Numbered from the stretch's first letter, positions 6,516 to 15,791 are shown. The stretch is DNA of 64,000 nucleotides from Bacillota bacterium (GCA_023386955.1 JAEWIS010000038.1:124001-188000); one strand, 5' to 3'. Program-made: numbers and translations. The notes: a model not told the origin generated them from the letters alone.

Positions 6516-8702
6516 ATGAAAATCAAGAACATGCTATTGTTACCGATCCTAGTTGTTTTCCTTCTTGGAAGCTTGGGCCTACAAGCCCCGGCAGCCAAAG
6601 CCTCGGATTCCCTGGAATACCGGGAGCATGATCATTTGGTCAACATCCTTGAGGACGGGAATGGAGAGAACCGCGTTTTCCGGTTTACCACGAAGAACAA
6701 ACTGACCGCTTCCAATACTACCCTGAGCTTGTATATCAATAACATCAAAGCGGATCCCAAGGATTTCACAGTGGATTATGACAGCTATTCCATCACCTTG
6801 AATAAAGCGCCGTACAGCGGTGCTGAGCTGCATATCCAATATGACATTGTTCCCGGTTTTGAATGGAGTGAGGGCAAATCAGGTATTTCAAGCTTAGGTA
6901 TTGCCTTGCCTGAGGGAGATGGGGCCACGCGGACGTTTCCGGTACCGGTTCATTACACCCTCAGCTCCACCAAAAATGTAAGTCTGTATATGAACGGAAC
7001 GAAGGTAAGCTCCTCCAACTTTACCTTTAATGCCAAAACCAACACTGTAACGTTATCCGAAAAACAGCTAGCACCATATTCCGGCTCCACCATCTATTTC
7101 TATATCCCAACAGCTTCTATAACCGGTTCCCTTCCTTCTTCTGAGGCAGAAACAGAAAATCCCCCGGTCGCAAGTCCGGTACCAACTGCAACACCCAAGA
7201 GCTCTCCAACTGCAAGTCCAAAACCAAGTGCTACACCCAAGAGTTCTCCAACTGCAAGTCCAAAACCAAGTGCTACGCCCAAGAGTTCTCCAACTACCAG
7301 TCCTTCTCCGGGAGCGGCGACTCCCGCGGCCACATCTTCGACAAGCACTAGTAAGCCGACTCCTGGAAATTCCAAGGAGCCGCTGGCCCATGTTCCGACA
7401 GGAGAAAGCTATCCCGGCACAATTGCCGCCACTTCGGGAAATACCTTCACTGTGACACTGCCTGCAGCTGCTGGAGGTTCCGGATCCACCTCGTATTTGA
7501 TGGTGAAGAATGCAAGCGGCCAGGTAGTCAGACAGATTAAGCTCGAGCCCGGAAGCACGTCCACATATTCGCTGGCAAAGCTGGGGCTTCCCACGGGAGG
7601 TTATTATTCTTATCTGAAGACGGTTAATCAGTCGGGAGGATTGTCCGCTTCCATCCCTCAATTTATGACCGTGAATCATGAGCCAAACAACATCCAGGTC
7701 TACATCGGGGGCGAAAAACAAAGCTACGAGCAGCCGCCTGTTAACTCCAATGGGAATGTACTCGTTCCCCTCCGGGCCATCTTCGAATCGTTAGGCGCTA
7801 CCGTTGAGTGGGACAGCTCCACCCAAACTGTAACGGCCACAAGAGAAGGCCGGACTGTTGTACTGACGATTGGCTCCAAAACCGCCTACATCAATGGTGT
7901 TGCCGTCACCTTAAGCGCAGAGCCGCAATTGGTCAATGGATATACGATGGTCCCAGTCCGTTTTGTCAGTGAAGCCTTCGGCGGCGAAGTGGAGTGGAAT
8001 GGCGAAGCAAGCTCGGTTGTCGTTTTTCAAAACGAACCATCTGTTCCCACCTCGGCAGAAAGTGAGCAGCCCACTGCGGCAGCGGCAGAACCAACCGAAT
8101 TCGAGCCTTCCAGCAGTTCTCCTATTCTAAGCAATATCTCGAAGGGCATCTCTGCTCCCTCCGATATTGTGTTTGTCATCGACGTGACAGGCAGCATGGG
8201 TGAAGTCATCGATTACATTAAAGAATCCGTCAAAAGCTTCGTTGATTCCGTTCCCGCCGGTTCGAATTTTGCAGTCATGGCCTACCGGGACTTTAACTAC
8301 TACGACGATTATTATAACGATGTGGAATCCTTTGATTTTACCCAGGATAAAGATAAGCTGAAGGGATATTTGGACACATTGGTGGCTTATGGCGGAGGGG
8401 ATGACGATGAATCCGGCCTGGAAGCCATCCATATGGGGGCTTACATACTTGATGAGCTCGGCAGCTCGAATGCCAAACGGATCATTTTCGTGACCGATGC
8501 CGCTGTTCATGATACCTACTTGCTGTCCCAGTTTACTGTTCAAGAAACCGTGGATATGCTCAAAGCAGACAAGATTACATTCGATGCCATCGCTCCCACA
8601 AGCGGCCATGCGTACAACCAGATTATCCAGTTGGTGAACAGCAATCCAGGTGGCATGCTCTACGATATTGAGGATGCTTCGGTGCTGTCGCTGCACGAGT
8701 GA
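6516..8702 (+). CDS. Secreted protein with stalk domain and von Willebrand factor A domain
   Basis: Exported surface or extracellular protein of 728 residues. Order: signal peptide ending near AAKASDS; two similar beta-rich repeats of about 85 residues (each with FRFTT or FPVPVHYTL and a DFTVDYDS/NFTFNAKT turn); a Ser/Thr/Pro-rich linker of 14-residue repeats (ATPKSSPTASPKPS); a beta domain; a copper-amine-oxidase N-terminal-like stalk domain (VLVPLRAIFESLGATVEW ... VPVRFVSEAFGGEVEW); and a C-terminal VWA domain with the metal-site motif DVTGS. ATG at 6516 is chosen for GGAG 8 bases upstream and because it places the signal peptide at the N terminus. Stalk domains of this kind are typical of Paenibacillus. 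A binding or scaffolding role in the cell wall is likely; no catalytic site is seen. Confidence 0.85.
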   Translation: MKIKNMLLLPILVVFLLGSLGLQAPAAKASDSLEYREHDHLVNILEDGNGENRVFRFTTKNKLTASNTTLSLYINNIKADPKDFTVDYDSYSITLNKAPYSGAELHIQYDIVPGFEWSEGKSGISSLGIALPEGDGATRTFPVPVHYTLSSTKNVSLYMNGTKVSSSNFTFNAKTNTVTLSEKQLAPYSGSTIYFYIPTASITGSLPSSEAETENPPVASPVPTATPKSSPTASPKPSATPKSSPTASPKPSATPKSSPTTSPSPGAATPAATSSTSTSKPTPGNSKEPLAHVPTGESYPGTIAATSGNTFTVTLPAAAGGSGSTSYLMVKNASGQVVRQIKLEPGSTSTYSLAKLGLPTGGYYSYLKTVNQSGGLSASIPQFMTVNHEPNNIQVYIGGEKQSYEQPPVNSNGNVLVPLRAIFESLGATVEWDSSTQTVTATREGRTVVLTIGSKTAYINGVAVTLSAEPQLVNGYTMVPVRFVSEAFGGEVEWNGEASSVVVFQNEPSVPTSAESEQPTAAAAEPTEFEPSSSSPILSNISKGISAPSDIVFVIDVTGSMGEVIDYIKESVKSFVDSVPAGSNFAVMAYRDFNYYDDYYNDVESFDFTQDKDKLKGYLDTLVAYGGGDDDESGLEAIHMGAYILDELGSSNAKRIIFVTDAAVHDTYLLSQFTVQETVDMLKADKITFDAIAPTSGHAYNQIIQLVNSNPGGMLYDIEDASVLSLHE
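7191..7300 (+). repeat. 42-bp tandem repeat inside the secreted protein gene
   Basis: Two nearly identical 42-bp units (7191-7232 and 7233-7274) and a partial third encode the Pro/Ser/Thr linker. The units differ at few positions, so copy number may vary between strains. Confidence 0.85.
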
Positions 8703-8724
8703 AACATTCTCTTCCATTATCAAC

Positions 8725-8757
8725 AAAGGAGCTACCATTATTGGTGAGCTCCTTTTT
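8725..8757 (+). terminator. Rho-independent terminator
   Basis: AAAGGAGCT pairs with AGCTCCTTT and is followed by further T's, 22 bases after the stalk/VWA stop codon. Confidence 0.8.
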
Positions 8758-8780
8758 GAATGTCACACTTCGAATGCTCA

Positions 8781-9692
8781 TTAGGCGTGGCTGATCATCC
8801 ATTCTAAAATATAGTCAAAGCGTTCTTGGGTCAATTGATGACCACCTTTATATTCTTTTATCTGCAAATTTCTTTCCGCATTTCTTGAGATATAATGTTT
8901 TCTTACAATTTCATAAATTTGCGGCGCATCCTTTGAATACTTGTCTTCATCAGAACAAATCATTAAAAAATCTCTCGGTGCTATTTCCTTTATTACATCA
9001 ACAACTTCAAACTCTTTGAGAAATCCAGGTATGATGCTAGACATTTCTATTCCTATTGAGTTATCCATCCGATGTTTGTAGCTCACAACGCTTCCGCTTG
9101 ACATGGCATAGCTTATTCTTTTGTCAAAAGCAGCTGCGAAATATGTAGTGTTCCCGCCATAGGAATGTCCTAAGCAGCCCATTTTTGTTTTGTCCACAAT
9201 CTCCAAACCATTAAGAACGCTTACTGCACCAATTGCATCTTCTATGGAAATTTTCGCCAATGTTTCTCCTGTCAAAATACCATGACATAAGGCAAGGAAG
9301 TGATTCCACTCATCTTCTGTGTGGTTTTCTTCAGTGCCTCTCCCATTTACTCTTCGTTCCTCGAAGCATATTGCATCTGGGGCGATGACTACAAAGCCTG
9401 CACAAGCTAGCTTGCCTCCAAAATTCTGCAATGGGTCACCAACCAACCCGCAAACTTCACTTTTGCCCCAATTTCGTTGGCTATGGTGTTGATGGTTAAC
9501 TAAAACGGCTGGAAATGGTCCATCACCTTTTGGAATTAACAGATAGGCAGATATGAGACGACCGTTTACTTCATATTCAATTTTATTTCTTATATAAATA
9601 TCGCAATCCATAACTGAATGACAATTATATTCTATTGTATCTGGTATTCTTACGAGACCGATAATTTCGGACATTCTATCAATAGCACTCAT
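8781..9692 (-). CDS. Alpha/beta-hydrolase (acetyl-esterase / dienelactone-hydrolase type)
   Basis: Probable esterase of about 303 residues. The nucleophile elbow GHSYGG, the acid in CSDEDKY and the His in KGGHQL form the expected Ser-Asp-His triad, and NHQHHSQRNWGKSE occupies the oxyanion-loop position. There is no signal peptide. The frame is open to a GTG at 9725, but GGGAG six bases before ATG at 9692 is the better start. It follows the MFS gene by 45 bases on the same strand, so it may be the third gene of a ROK-MFS-hydrolase operon and act on an acylated sugar or glycoside. It is clearly richer in A+T than the two genes before it, hinting at a separate origin. Confidence 0.75.
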   Translation of the reverse strand: MSAIDRMSEIIGLVRIPDTIEYNCHSVMDCDIYIRNKIEYEVNGRLISAYLLIPKGDGPFPAVLVNHQHHSQRNWGKSEVCGLVGDPLQNFGGKLACAGFVVIAPDAICFEERRVNGRGTEENHTEDEWNHFLALCHGILTGETLAKISIEDAIGAVSVLNGLEIVDKTKMGCLGHSYGGNTTYFAAAFDKRISYAMSSGSVVSYKHRMDNSIGIEMSSIIPGFLKEFEVVDVIKEIAPRDFLMICSDEDKYSKDAPQIYEIVRKHYISRNAERNLQIKEYKGGHQLTQERFDYILEWMISHA

Positions 9693-9737
9693 TTTTTTCT
9701 CCCTTTCTGTTCTATAAATAATCACCGCTACTCTGTT

Positions 9738-10919
9738 TTACACCTCACCTCTCCCCTTCGCTAACGCCGCCAGGAGTTGGGTGCTGGCCAGCAGTGCTAT
9801 GCTGCAGATCAGCAGAACGTAGGGCATCCACGAAAAGGATCCCCGGGCGAAAAACTGCCCGAACAATGGGGGCATCAGGGTGGTGCCGGTGTAGGCGAAG
9901 GCCATTTGTAGTCCCATGGCGGCCTGGGCTTGTTTTTTGCCGAAGTATACAGGAGTTTGATGCAGCATGGATGGGAAAATGGGCGCCAGCCCCAACCCCA
10001 CGATAATGAACGCGCCAATGGTTATGACCGTTGGCAATGGAAGCAGCATCAGCACAATTCCCACAATAATAAGCAGGGATCCGGCTCGGATTAAGCTCTC
10101 ATTGTTTACCTTCATAGACACAAAACCGCTCAGCATCCGTCCCGCGGTAATCCCCAGGAAGAAGAGAGAGACCCAACCCGCCGCGTTCTCCGGCAGGATT
10201 TCCTTGACGTTGACCAGATAGCTGGCTCCCCAGAGCATCATGGATGCTTCAATGGAGGTATACAGAAAAAAGGTGAGCAGCGCGAAGACGGTTCCTTTAG
10301 CCCGCAGCGGCGCAAGCAAACCTTGTTTTTCTCCTCTGCCTTTTGGTCCTTCTTCTACATGGAGAGGAGACGGTCTTTCGTATCTTTTCCACATGGGCAG
10401 GGAAAACAGGAGCAGTACCACCAGCGCAAACTGAATACCGGATATGCTGGAGTATCCGCTTCGCCAGCCATGTCCCCCCTGCGCCAAAGACGCCATCAGA
10501 ATGGGTCCCAGCATGGCGCCCACTCCCCAAAAGCAATGCAGCCAGTTCATATGCCTGGCTTCGTAGTGCTCCGCCACAAATTCATTCAAACCCGAATCCA
10601 CCGCACCTGCACCCAGACCAAGAGGAATCGCCAAGGCCAGCAGCCAATAAAAGGATGGCGACACCGAAAAGCCCAGCAGCGCCACCGCCGTCATAGCAAC
10701 GCTGATTACGGTCACTCTACCGGTGCCGAACCGGCTGATCAGACGATGGGAGAATAAACTGGATACGATGGTGCTTCCGGAAATCAGCATGGAGACGGAG
10801 CCGGCGTAGCCTACGGGGACTCCAAAATCTTCATTCATTAATGGCCAGGACGAACCCAGCAGTGAATCCGGAAGCCCTAAGCTGATAAACGCCAAATAAA
10901 TTAATGCCAGAAAAATCAT
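9738..10919 (-). CDS. Major facilitator superfamily transporter (sugar-type)
   Basis: Membrane transporter of 393 residues with about twelve hydrophobic segments. The loop SHRLISRFGTGRV between helices 2 and 3 fits the MFS signature, and the sequence FISLGLPDSLLGSSWP at the start is shared with FucP/YfkF-like sugar porters. Its ATG overlaps the stop of the ROK regulator by four bases (ATGA), so the two are translationally coupled. Because ROK proteins sense sugars or sugar phosphates, import or export of a sugar is likely. The substrate cannot be read from sequence. Confidence 0.8.
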   Translation of the reverse strand: MIFLALIYLAFISLGLPDSLLGSSWPLMNEDFGVPVGYAGSVSMLISGSTIVSSLFSHRLISRFGTGRVTVISVAMTAVALLGFSVSPSFYWLLALAIPLGLGAGAVDSGLNEFVAEHYEARHMNWLHCFWGVGAMLGPILMASLAQGGHGWRSGYSSISGIQFALVVLLLFSLPMWKRYERPSPLHVEEGPKGRGEKQGLLAPLRAKGTVFALLTFFLYTSIEASMMLWGASYLVNVKEILPENAAGWVSLFFLGITAGRMLSGFVSMKVNNESLIRAGSLLIIVGIVLMLLPLPTVITIGAFIIVGLGLAPIFPSMLHQTPVYFGKKQAQAAMGLQMAFAYTGTTLMPPLFGQFFARGSFSWMPYVLLICSIALLASTQLLAALAKGRGEV

Positions 10920-11929
10920 ATCATCGCCTGCTTTACATTGAAGTTGTTCTTGCGGTAAGCCGTAATGGCCAGCTCCATAAGTCCGCCAATAATATCTGCG
11001 TTGAGATCAGCGGTGTAGTTCAGGGAGGGGAAGATGTCACGCACTGCCAATGCCGGAATCTCCCGGCGGATGCTCTCCTCCAAGGCAGATGAGAAGAATT
11101 CCCCATACAGCACCACCTGATCAGGATTCAAAATCCCGCAGAACACACCGATCAGCCGTGTTATGGCGCTGCCAATCTCCTCCGTATTCCCGTAGTCCAC
11201 AGCCAGCCAGTCGATCCCCAGCTCAAGGAGAGCAACCTCACCTGCATATCCCCTGGCCCCCTTCAGGATGGAGCCGTTAATCATAATGCCTGCTCCGGGC
11301 GGGAAGGTTTGCGGGAAATAGATGCCGACTGTTACAGAGGATGGCTCTGCTGTTCTGCAATGCCCAAGCACCGCTGCGTTTACATCATTTTCCACAATCA
11401 CAGGCAGGCCGTATTTCTCTTGAAAATGCTCTTGAAACGGGACTCCCACCAGCTCTTCATAGTCATTAAGAAGAATTCTGCCGCTATGCTCCACACCGGG
11501 CAGGGCAACGGACAACAAACGGATGGTGGGATACTGCTGCATAGACGCCTCCACCATTTCTTCCAAACTTGCCAGTCGGATGGTGTCGAAGCTCTGCCGT
11601 ATTTCCCATACCACCTCACCGTACAAATTGCCCACACAAGCCTGGATGGTGTGCTCCCCATGCTGAACCCGTGCTGACACAGCGAGAATATGGGCAAATT
11701 CCGCATGAAAGGTATAGGTCTGGGACGGTCTGCCGCCGGCGGAAGCCACCTGTTCCCCCAGCAGAACCTCCCCGGTTTCCACCAGAGTATTCAATATATT
11801 GCCTACTGTGGCAAAGCTAAGGCCTGTCATCTGGGCCAAAGCCTTAGTTGTGGAGGTTTTACAGGAACGAAGCGCCCACAGAACAGTGTGGATGTTGCTT
11901 TGCTTGAGATTCAATGCGTTTACACCCAT
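10916..11929 (-). CDS. ROK-family transcriptional regulator (XylR/NagC type)
   Basis: Sugar-responsive repressor of about 337 residues. An N-terminal winged helix (KQSNIHTVLWALRSCKTSTTKALAQMTGLS, here in part) precedes the ROK kinase-like fold, with VIVENDVNAAVLG and GAGIMINGSILKGARGYAGE as sugar-pocket motifs. The cysteine zinc motif of many ROK proteins is absent. Start: a GTG lies at 11947 without a ribosome site; ATG at 11929 has GTGAGG 12 bases upstream, so either is possible. A perfect inverted repeat lies 46 bases upstream of this start, as expected for autoregulation of ROK plus the coupled MFS gene. Confidence 0.82.
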   Translation of the reverse strand: MGVNALNLKQSNIHTVLWALRSCKTSTTKALAQMTGLSFATVGNILNTLVETGEVLLGEQVASAGGRPSQTYTFHAEFAHILAVSARVQHGEHTIQACVGNLYGEVVWEIRQSFDTIRLASLEEMVEASMQQYPTIRLLSVALPGVEHSGRILLNDYEELVGVPFQEHFQEKYGLPVIVENDVNAAVLGHCRTAEPSSVTVGIYFPQTFPPGAGIMINGSILKGARGYAGEVALLELGIDWLAVDYGNTEEIGSAITRLIGVFCGILNPDQVVLYGEFFSSALEESIRREIPALAVRDIFPSLNYTADLNADIIGGLMELAITAYRKNNFNVKQAMI

Positions 11930-11974
11930 TTGGTACGCCTGCCTCACATGAATGGATTTTATGGTTATTCTCCG

Positions 11975-11999
11975 ACTTATTATAAACCTTATAATAAGT
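11975..11999. promoter_or_regulatory. Palindromic operator for the ROK regulator
   Basis: Two perfect 11-bp arms, ACTTATTATAA and TTATAATAAGT, flank the three bases ACC. Size and symmetry fit ROK/XylR operators, which are A+T-rich inverted repeats around a short spacer. Its place just upstream of the regulator suggests autoregulation. Confidence 0.7.
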
Positions 12000-12017
12000 T
12001 ATGCAATATCTTTTCAC

Positions 12018-12068
12018 AAAAAAACCCTGACGGCATATCAACGGCTAGAGCCCATTGAAGCCTCAGGG
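12018..12068 (-). terminator. Terminator of the ABC-F gene
   Basis: Read on the minus strand, CCCTGAGGC pairs with GCCGTCAGGG and is followed by seven T's. It lies directly after the ABC-F stop codon and before the ROK promoter region. Confidence 0.75.
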
Positions 12069-12091
12069 TAATTGTGTTGCAGGAGCCGTCC

Positions 12092-13648
12092 TTAGAACAC
12101 CTTCGTCGTCCAGGACTCGCAGTTCCAGGTGTCGGTGGCTATGTCGCGGTAGAAATCCGGTTCATGGGAGATCAGCAGAATGCTGCCTTTGTAGGCCTTC
12201 AATGCCCGCTTCAGCTCATCCTTGGCATCCACGTCCAAGTGGTTCGTCGGTTCGTCCAGCACTAACAGATTGGTTTCCCGGTTAATCAGCTTGCAGAGCC
12301 GGACCTTGGCCTTTTCGCCGCCGCTCAGCACCGCTATCTTGCTCTCAATGTGCTTGGTGGTCAGTCCGCACTTGGCCAGTGCCGCCCGGACCTCGAACTG
12401 GGAGTAGGACGGGAACTCCTGCCAAACCTCTTCAATGCAGGTGTTGTAGTTGGCGTCCTTCATCTCCTGCTCGAAATAGCCGATCTGCAGCAGATCGCCC
12501 AACTCAACGGAGCCTGAAATGGCCTGGATTTGTCCCAAAATACTGCGCAGCAGCGTGGTTTTACCGATGCCGTTGGCACCGTAGAGGGCGATCTTCTGCC
12601 CCCGCTCCATACGGAGGTTCAAGGGACGGGACAAGGGGGAATCGTAGCCGATGACCAGTTCCTTCGCTTCAAACACCAGCTTGCCGGAGGTGCGGGCATC
12701 CTTGAAGTTGAACTGGGGCTTGGGCTTTTCCTTGGCCAGCTCGATAACCTCCATCTTATCCAGCTTCTTCTGCCGCGACATGGCCATATTCCGGGTAGCC
12801 ACACTGGCCTTGTTCCTAGCCACAAAATCCTTAAGGTCGGCAATTTCCTGCTGCTGGCGCTTATACGCAGATTCCAGCTGCTGCTTTTTGGCCTCGTACA
12901 CCTGCTGGAAGTATTCGTAATCCCCCACATACCGGGTCAGCGCCTGATTTTCCATATGATAAATCAGATTGATCACGCTGTTCAGGAAGGGAATGTCATG
13001 GGAGATCAGGATAAACGCATTTTCATACCCCTGCAAATACCGCTTTAGCCATTCGATATGCTGTTCGTCCAGATAGTTGGTGGGCTCGTCCAGCATCAGG
13101 ATGTCCGGCTTCTCCAGGAGCAGCTTGGTCAGAAGCACCTTGGTGCGCTGGCCGCCGGAGAGATCGTTGACGTCCTTGTCCAGGCCAATGTCCGTCAAAC
13201 CCAGGCCGCGGGCAGTTTCATCGATTTTGGCATCGATCATATAGAAATCCTGAGTGGTCAGGATATCCTGGATGGTGCCCACATCCTCCAGCAGCTGCTC
13301 CAGCTCCTCGGCGGACACCTCGCCCATACGGCCGTACATATCATTCATTTCCTGTTCCATGTCGAACAGATATTGGAATGCGCCGCGCAGCACGTCCCGG
13401 ATGCTCTGGCCTTTCGTCAGGACAGCATGCTGGTCCAGATAACCTACCCGGGTCCGTTTGGCCCATTCGACCTTGCCGTCGTCCGGCTGAAGCTTGCCTG
13501 TCACAATGTTCATAAAGGTGGATTTGCCTTCACCGTTGGCGCCGATCAGGCCAATATGCTCACCTTTCAAAAGACGGAAGGACACATCCTTGAAAATTGC
13601 GCGGTCCCCAAAACCGTGACTTAAACCTTCTACATTCAATATACTCAT
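12092..13648 (-). CDS. yfmM: ABC-F family ATPase, YfmM-like
   Basis: Soluble tandem ATP-binding cassette protein of 518 residues with no membrane segments. It has two Walker A motifs (GANGEGKST and GANGIGKTT), two signature motifs (LSGGQRTKV and LSGGEKAKV) and two Walker B motifs (LMLDEPTNYLD and LVLDEPTNHLD). They are joined by a long charged helical linker (about residues 240-310) that in ABC-F proteins reaches into the ribosomal E and P sites. The opening MSILNVEGLSHGFGDRAIF matches B. subtilis YfmM as I remember it. ABC-F proteins act as translation factors or give ribosome-targeting antibiotic resistance; the housekeeping role is more likely here. It is a single gene with its own terminator. 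Confidence 0.85.
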   Translation of the reverse strand: MSILNVEGLSHGFGDRAIFKDVSFRLLKGEHIGLIGANGEGKSTFMNIVTGKLQPDDGKVEWAKRTRVGYLDQHAVLTKGQSIRDVLRGAFQYLFDMEQEMNDMYGRMGEVSAEELEQLLEDVGTIQDILTTQDFYMIDAKIDETARGLGLTDIGLDKDVNDLSGGQRTKVLLTKLLLEKPDILMLDEPTNYLDEQHIEWLKRYLQGYENAFILISHDIPFLNSVINLIYHMENQALTRYVGDYEYFQQVYEAKKQQLESAYKRQQQEIADLKDFVARNKASVATRNMAMSRQKKLDKMEVIELAKEKPKPQFNFKDARTSGKLVFEAKELVIGYDSPLSRPLNLRMERGQKIALYGANGIGKTTLLRSILGQIQAISGSVELGDLLQIGYFEQEMKDANYNTCIEEVWQEFPSYSQFEVRAALAKCGLTTKHIESKIAVLSGGEKAKVRLCKLINRETNLLVLDEPTNHLDVDAKDELKRALKAYKGSILLISHEPDFYRDIATDTWNCESWTTKVF

Positions 13649-13753
13649 GGGATGTAAGCACCTTTTCCTTTTTTACGGTTTCATGTACTTGTCATATTAT
13701 AAAGGGTTCTGGGCCACAACTCCACCCGAATTTTGAAAAAAACGTGAAAATCC

Positions 13754-13790
13754 AAAGAAAGCAGCTCCCGAGGCACGAAGCTGCCTTTGT
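13754..13790 (-). terminator. Terminator of the metallo-beta-lactamase-fold gene
   Basis: On the minus strand AAAGGCAGCT pairs with AGCTGCTTT, followed by a T-rich tract, about 50 bases after the stop codon. Confidence 0.6.
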
Positions 13791-13841
13791 TGTTCTTTTT
13801 GAAAAACCAAAAAAAGAGGGCAAAAAGTCTCACCGGAAACG

Positions 13842-14687
13842 CTAATCCGTCAAAAACCATTCCAATGCGTGGACAAACTCCTGGGGCAGCTCCTGTACCT
13901 GCAGAAACTTCTTCATGCCTTCCTCAATGTTTGTCTGATTTTTTTCGCATGCCTCTACCAAGCGGGCCAGCTCCACATAGCGGTCGATATCCTGGCGGAA
14001 CTCTGCTTTACCCACGGGGGCGGAATGCGATTCTACATATATATGGGCGTCAAAACGGAAAGCCTCATTAGTCAGCCTCAAAAACTCGCCGCTGGTATAC
14101 TTCCGCGGGCCTCCGTAAACAGAAGGCCCCAGGGCATCCCCCAGAAATAAGGTTTTATCCTCCTGGACAAAAAGATAGCAGGAATCCCCCGCATGATCTC
14201 CGCCTACATGATGGATCTCACAGCTCACTCCACCCAGGTCCAGCTCCAGCTTCTTTACAAAAAGGATATCCGGCTCCCGAATCTCAATGTTGCGGTCAGC
14301 CCCATATTCCAGGCGGATGTGCCCCGCACTGCTATCATTGATAATTTGCTGCCTGACCAGATCGTTCAGGGTCTTATCCGACCAGTCCAACCCTTTCAGC
14401 AGGCGTAAGCGTTCAGCGGTTTCCCTCACCCCGATGGAGGGCACGCTCCACGCGGACAGGCCAAAGCTGTGATCCCAATGCCAATGGGTCAACATCATTA
14501 TATCCGGGAGGCGTAAGCTCCGGTTCATCAGTTCCTCCCTGAATTGGGCGGCGTGGGACGGTGAAGCCCCGGCATCCATCAGCAAAGTCCGCCTTTCCCC
14601 AACAATGGCGGCAAGCAAAGGCCGGTCTGTCTCATGCTCCGCATGCATGATCCAAATGTGCTGGCTAATCTGTTCGAATTGGGTCAT
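13842..14687 (-). CDS. Metallo-beta-lactamase-fold hydrolase
   Basis: Zinc hydrolase of about 281 residues. The metal-binding motif appears as LTHWHWDHS, followed by HHVGGDHAGD (third His), FLGDAL (bridging Asp) and SHSAP (last His). The frame extends to 14759, but ATG at 14687 (MTQFEQISQH) is chosen because AAAGGA lies 8 bases upstream. There is no signal peptide, so it acts in the cytosol. The fold covers glyoxalase II, RNases, lactonases and persulfide dioxygenases; none can be chosen here. It stands alone. Confidence 0.82.
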   Translation of the reverse strand: MTQFEQISQHIWIMHAEHETDRPLLAAIVGERRTLLMDAGASPSHAAQFREELMNRSLRLPDIMMLTHWHWDHSFGLSAWSVPSIGVRETAERLRLLKGLDWSDKTLNDLVRQQIINDSSAGHIRLEYGADRNIEIREPDILFVKKLELDLGGVSCEIHHVGGDHAGDSCYLFVQEDKTLFLGDALGPSVYGGPRKYTSGEFLRLTNEAFRFDAHIYVESHSAPVGKAEFRQDIDRYVELARLVEACEKNQTNIEEGMKKFLQVQELPQEFVHALEWFLTD

Positions 14688-14813
14688 GAAGATGGTCCTT
14701 TCTTCCCATAGTAGTTTTCTAAAAGGAATTATATCACTTTTGGCGTCTGTGAGGAGCACCTTATATTCAGTCCGACAGCCGCGGTGCCTTATTTCAATAG
14801 ATGATAATAAAAC

Positions 14814-14846
14814 GAAAAAGCCACCGATTGGAAGGTGGTCTTTTCT
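14814..14846 (-). terminator. Terminator of the stalk-domain protein gene
   Basis: On the minus strand GACCACC and GGTGGC pair around eight bases and are followed by TTTTT. Confidence 0.75.
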
Positions 14847-14855
14847 TTGTAACGT

Positions 14856-15716
14856 TTATTTTTCAGTAAAAAATTTATGCATATATTCCAGTTCAACATA
14901 AGAATACGATCTGCGAACAAATTGCCCATTATCTTTTTGAACTTGGACCATAATTACACCGGTACCACCCTGATCATTCCTATAGTACATAGAGTAGAAT
15001 TCAGGATGATCATCAATCGCATCTATAAAAAAGACGGTGGTAAACGGATAAAGATACTTGTATGTATTGATGTTATGAGGTAGTAATAATTTTACATCAT
15101 TAACCATTTCTTGGAGATATTCCTTTAACTTCGCATCATAGATACCAGACATAATCACTCCAGAACTCCACTGCGGTTCCGGTGTTTCTTTCCAAAGCTT
15201 TTGAACATCCTCTTCCGTGATGTACAAATCATGTGTGTTTTTATCGCGATACTTCAATACCCCTGCAGTATTAACACCCATCCGATTGAGATCTGTAACG
15301 CGGTAGTAAATGCTTGTGTCTCCGTAGAAGGTCATTACCCCATAATCCCTGCCCAAATATTTAATAAACATGGGATTGGGATTTTTCATCTCAATTTCCT
15401 TGTATTCGCCATTATCTATCGGCGCAGACGGCTGGCCCTCGAAGCGGGAGTTCACATATGCCGTATTAGAAGAGTTATTCCAATTCACATCAGCCCCTAA
15501 CAAGCCGCTGATTTCTCTGATCGGCAAATAGCTGGTATCGTTATAAACCAGAATCGGGTTGTCCAGCTTCGCGGTTTTGCCGTCGACTATCAGCTTAAAG
15601 TCCGGACGGAGAAACGCGTCCACCCGCTCGATTCCGTTGGATGCCGCAGCCCCTGCCGCAAAAGCGCCCGTTAGCAGAAATGCGAGCAAAGCCACCTTTT
15701 TCCGCTTGCTGTTCAA
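14856..15716 (-). CDS. Secreted stalk-domain (copper amine oxidase N-like) protein
   Basis: Exported protein of 286 residues: signal peptide (LLAFLLTGAFAAGAAAS), then a stalk domain of about 75 residues with the family pattern VYNDTSYLPIREISGLLGAD followed by VNWNN, then a C-terminal part of unknown fold (residues 100-286). The start is TTG at 15716, with GAGGTG eight bases upstream and no better alternative. Stalk domains are spread through Paenibacillus surface proteins and probably act as beta-rich spacers; they lack amine oxidase catalytic residues. Single gene with its own terminator. Function unknown. Confidence 0.8.
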   Translation of the reverse strand: MNSKRKKVALLAFLLTGAFAAGAAASNGIERVDAFLRPDFKLIVDGKTAKLDNPILVYNDTSYLPIREISGLLGADVNWNNSSNTAYVNSRFEGQPSAPIDNGEYKEIEMKNPNPMFIKYLGRDYGVMTFYGDTSIYYRVTDLNRMGVNTAGVLKYRDKNTHDLYITEEDVQKLWKETPEPQWSSGVIMSGIYDAKLKEYLQEMVNDVKLLLPHNINTYKYLYPFTTVFFIDAIDDHPEFYSMYYRNDQGGTGVIMVQVQKDNGQFVRRSYSYVELEYMHKFFTEK

Positions 15717-15791
15717 ATCACGTCCACCTCACTTTTGTTAAACTTCTCCTTATCTTTATCGTCAAAAGCAGGACGAAAATAAAGACAAACC

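Noticed and set aside
7191..7300. Short regular repeats considered as a CRISPR array
   Set aside because: The units are adjacent without unique spacers and encode an in-frame Pro/Ser/Thr linker.
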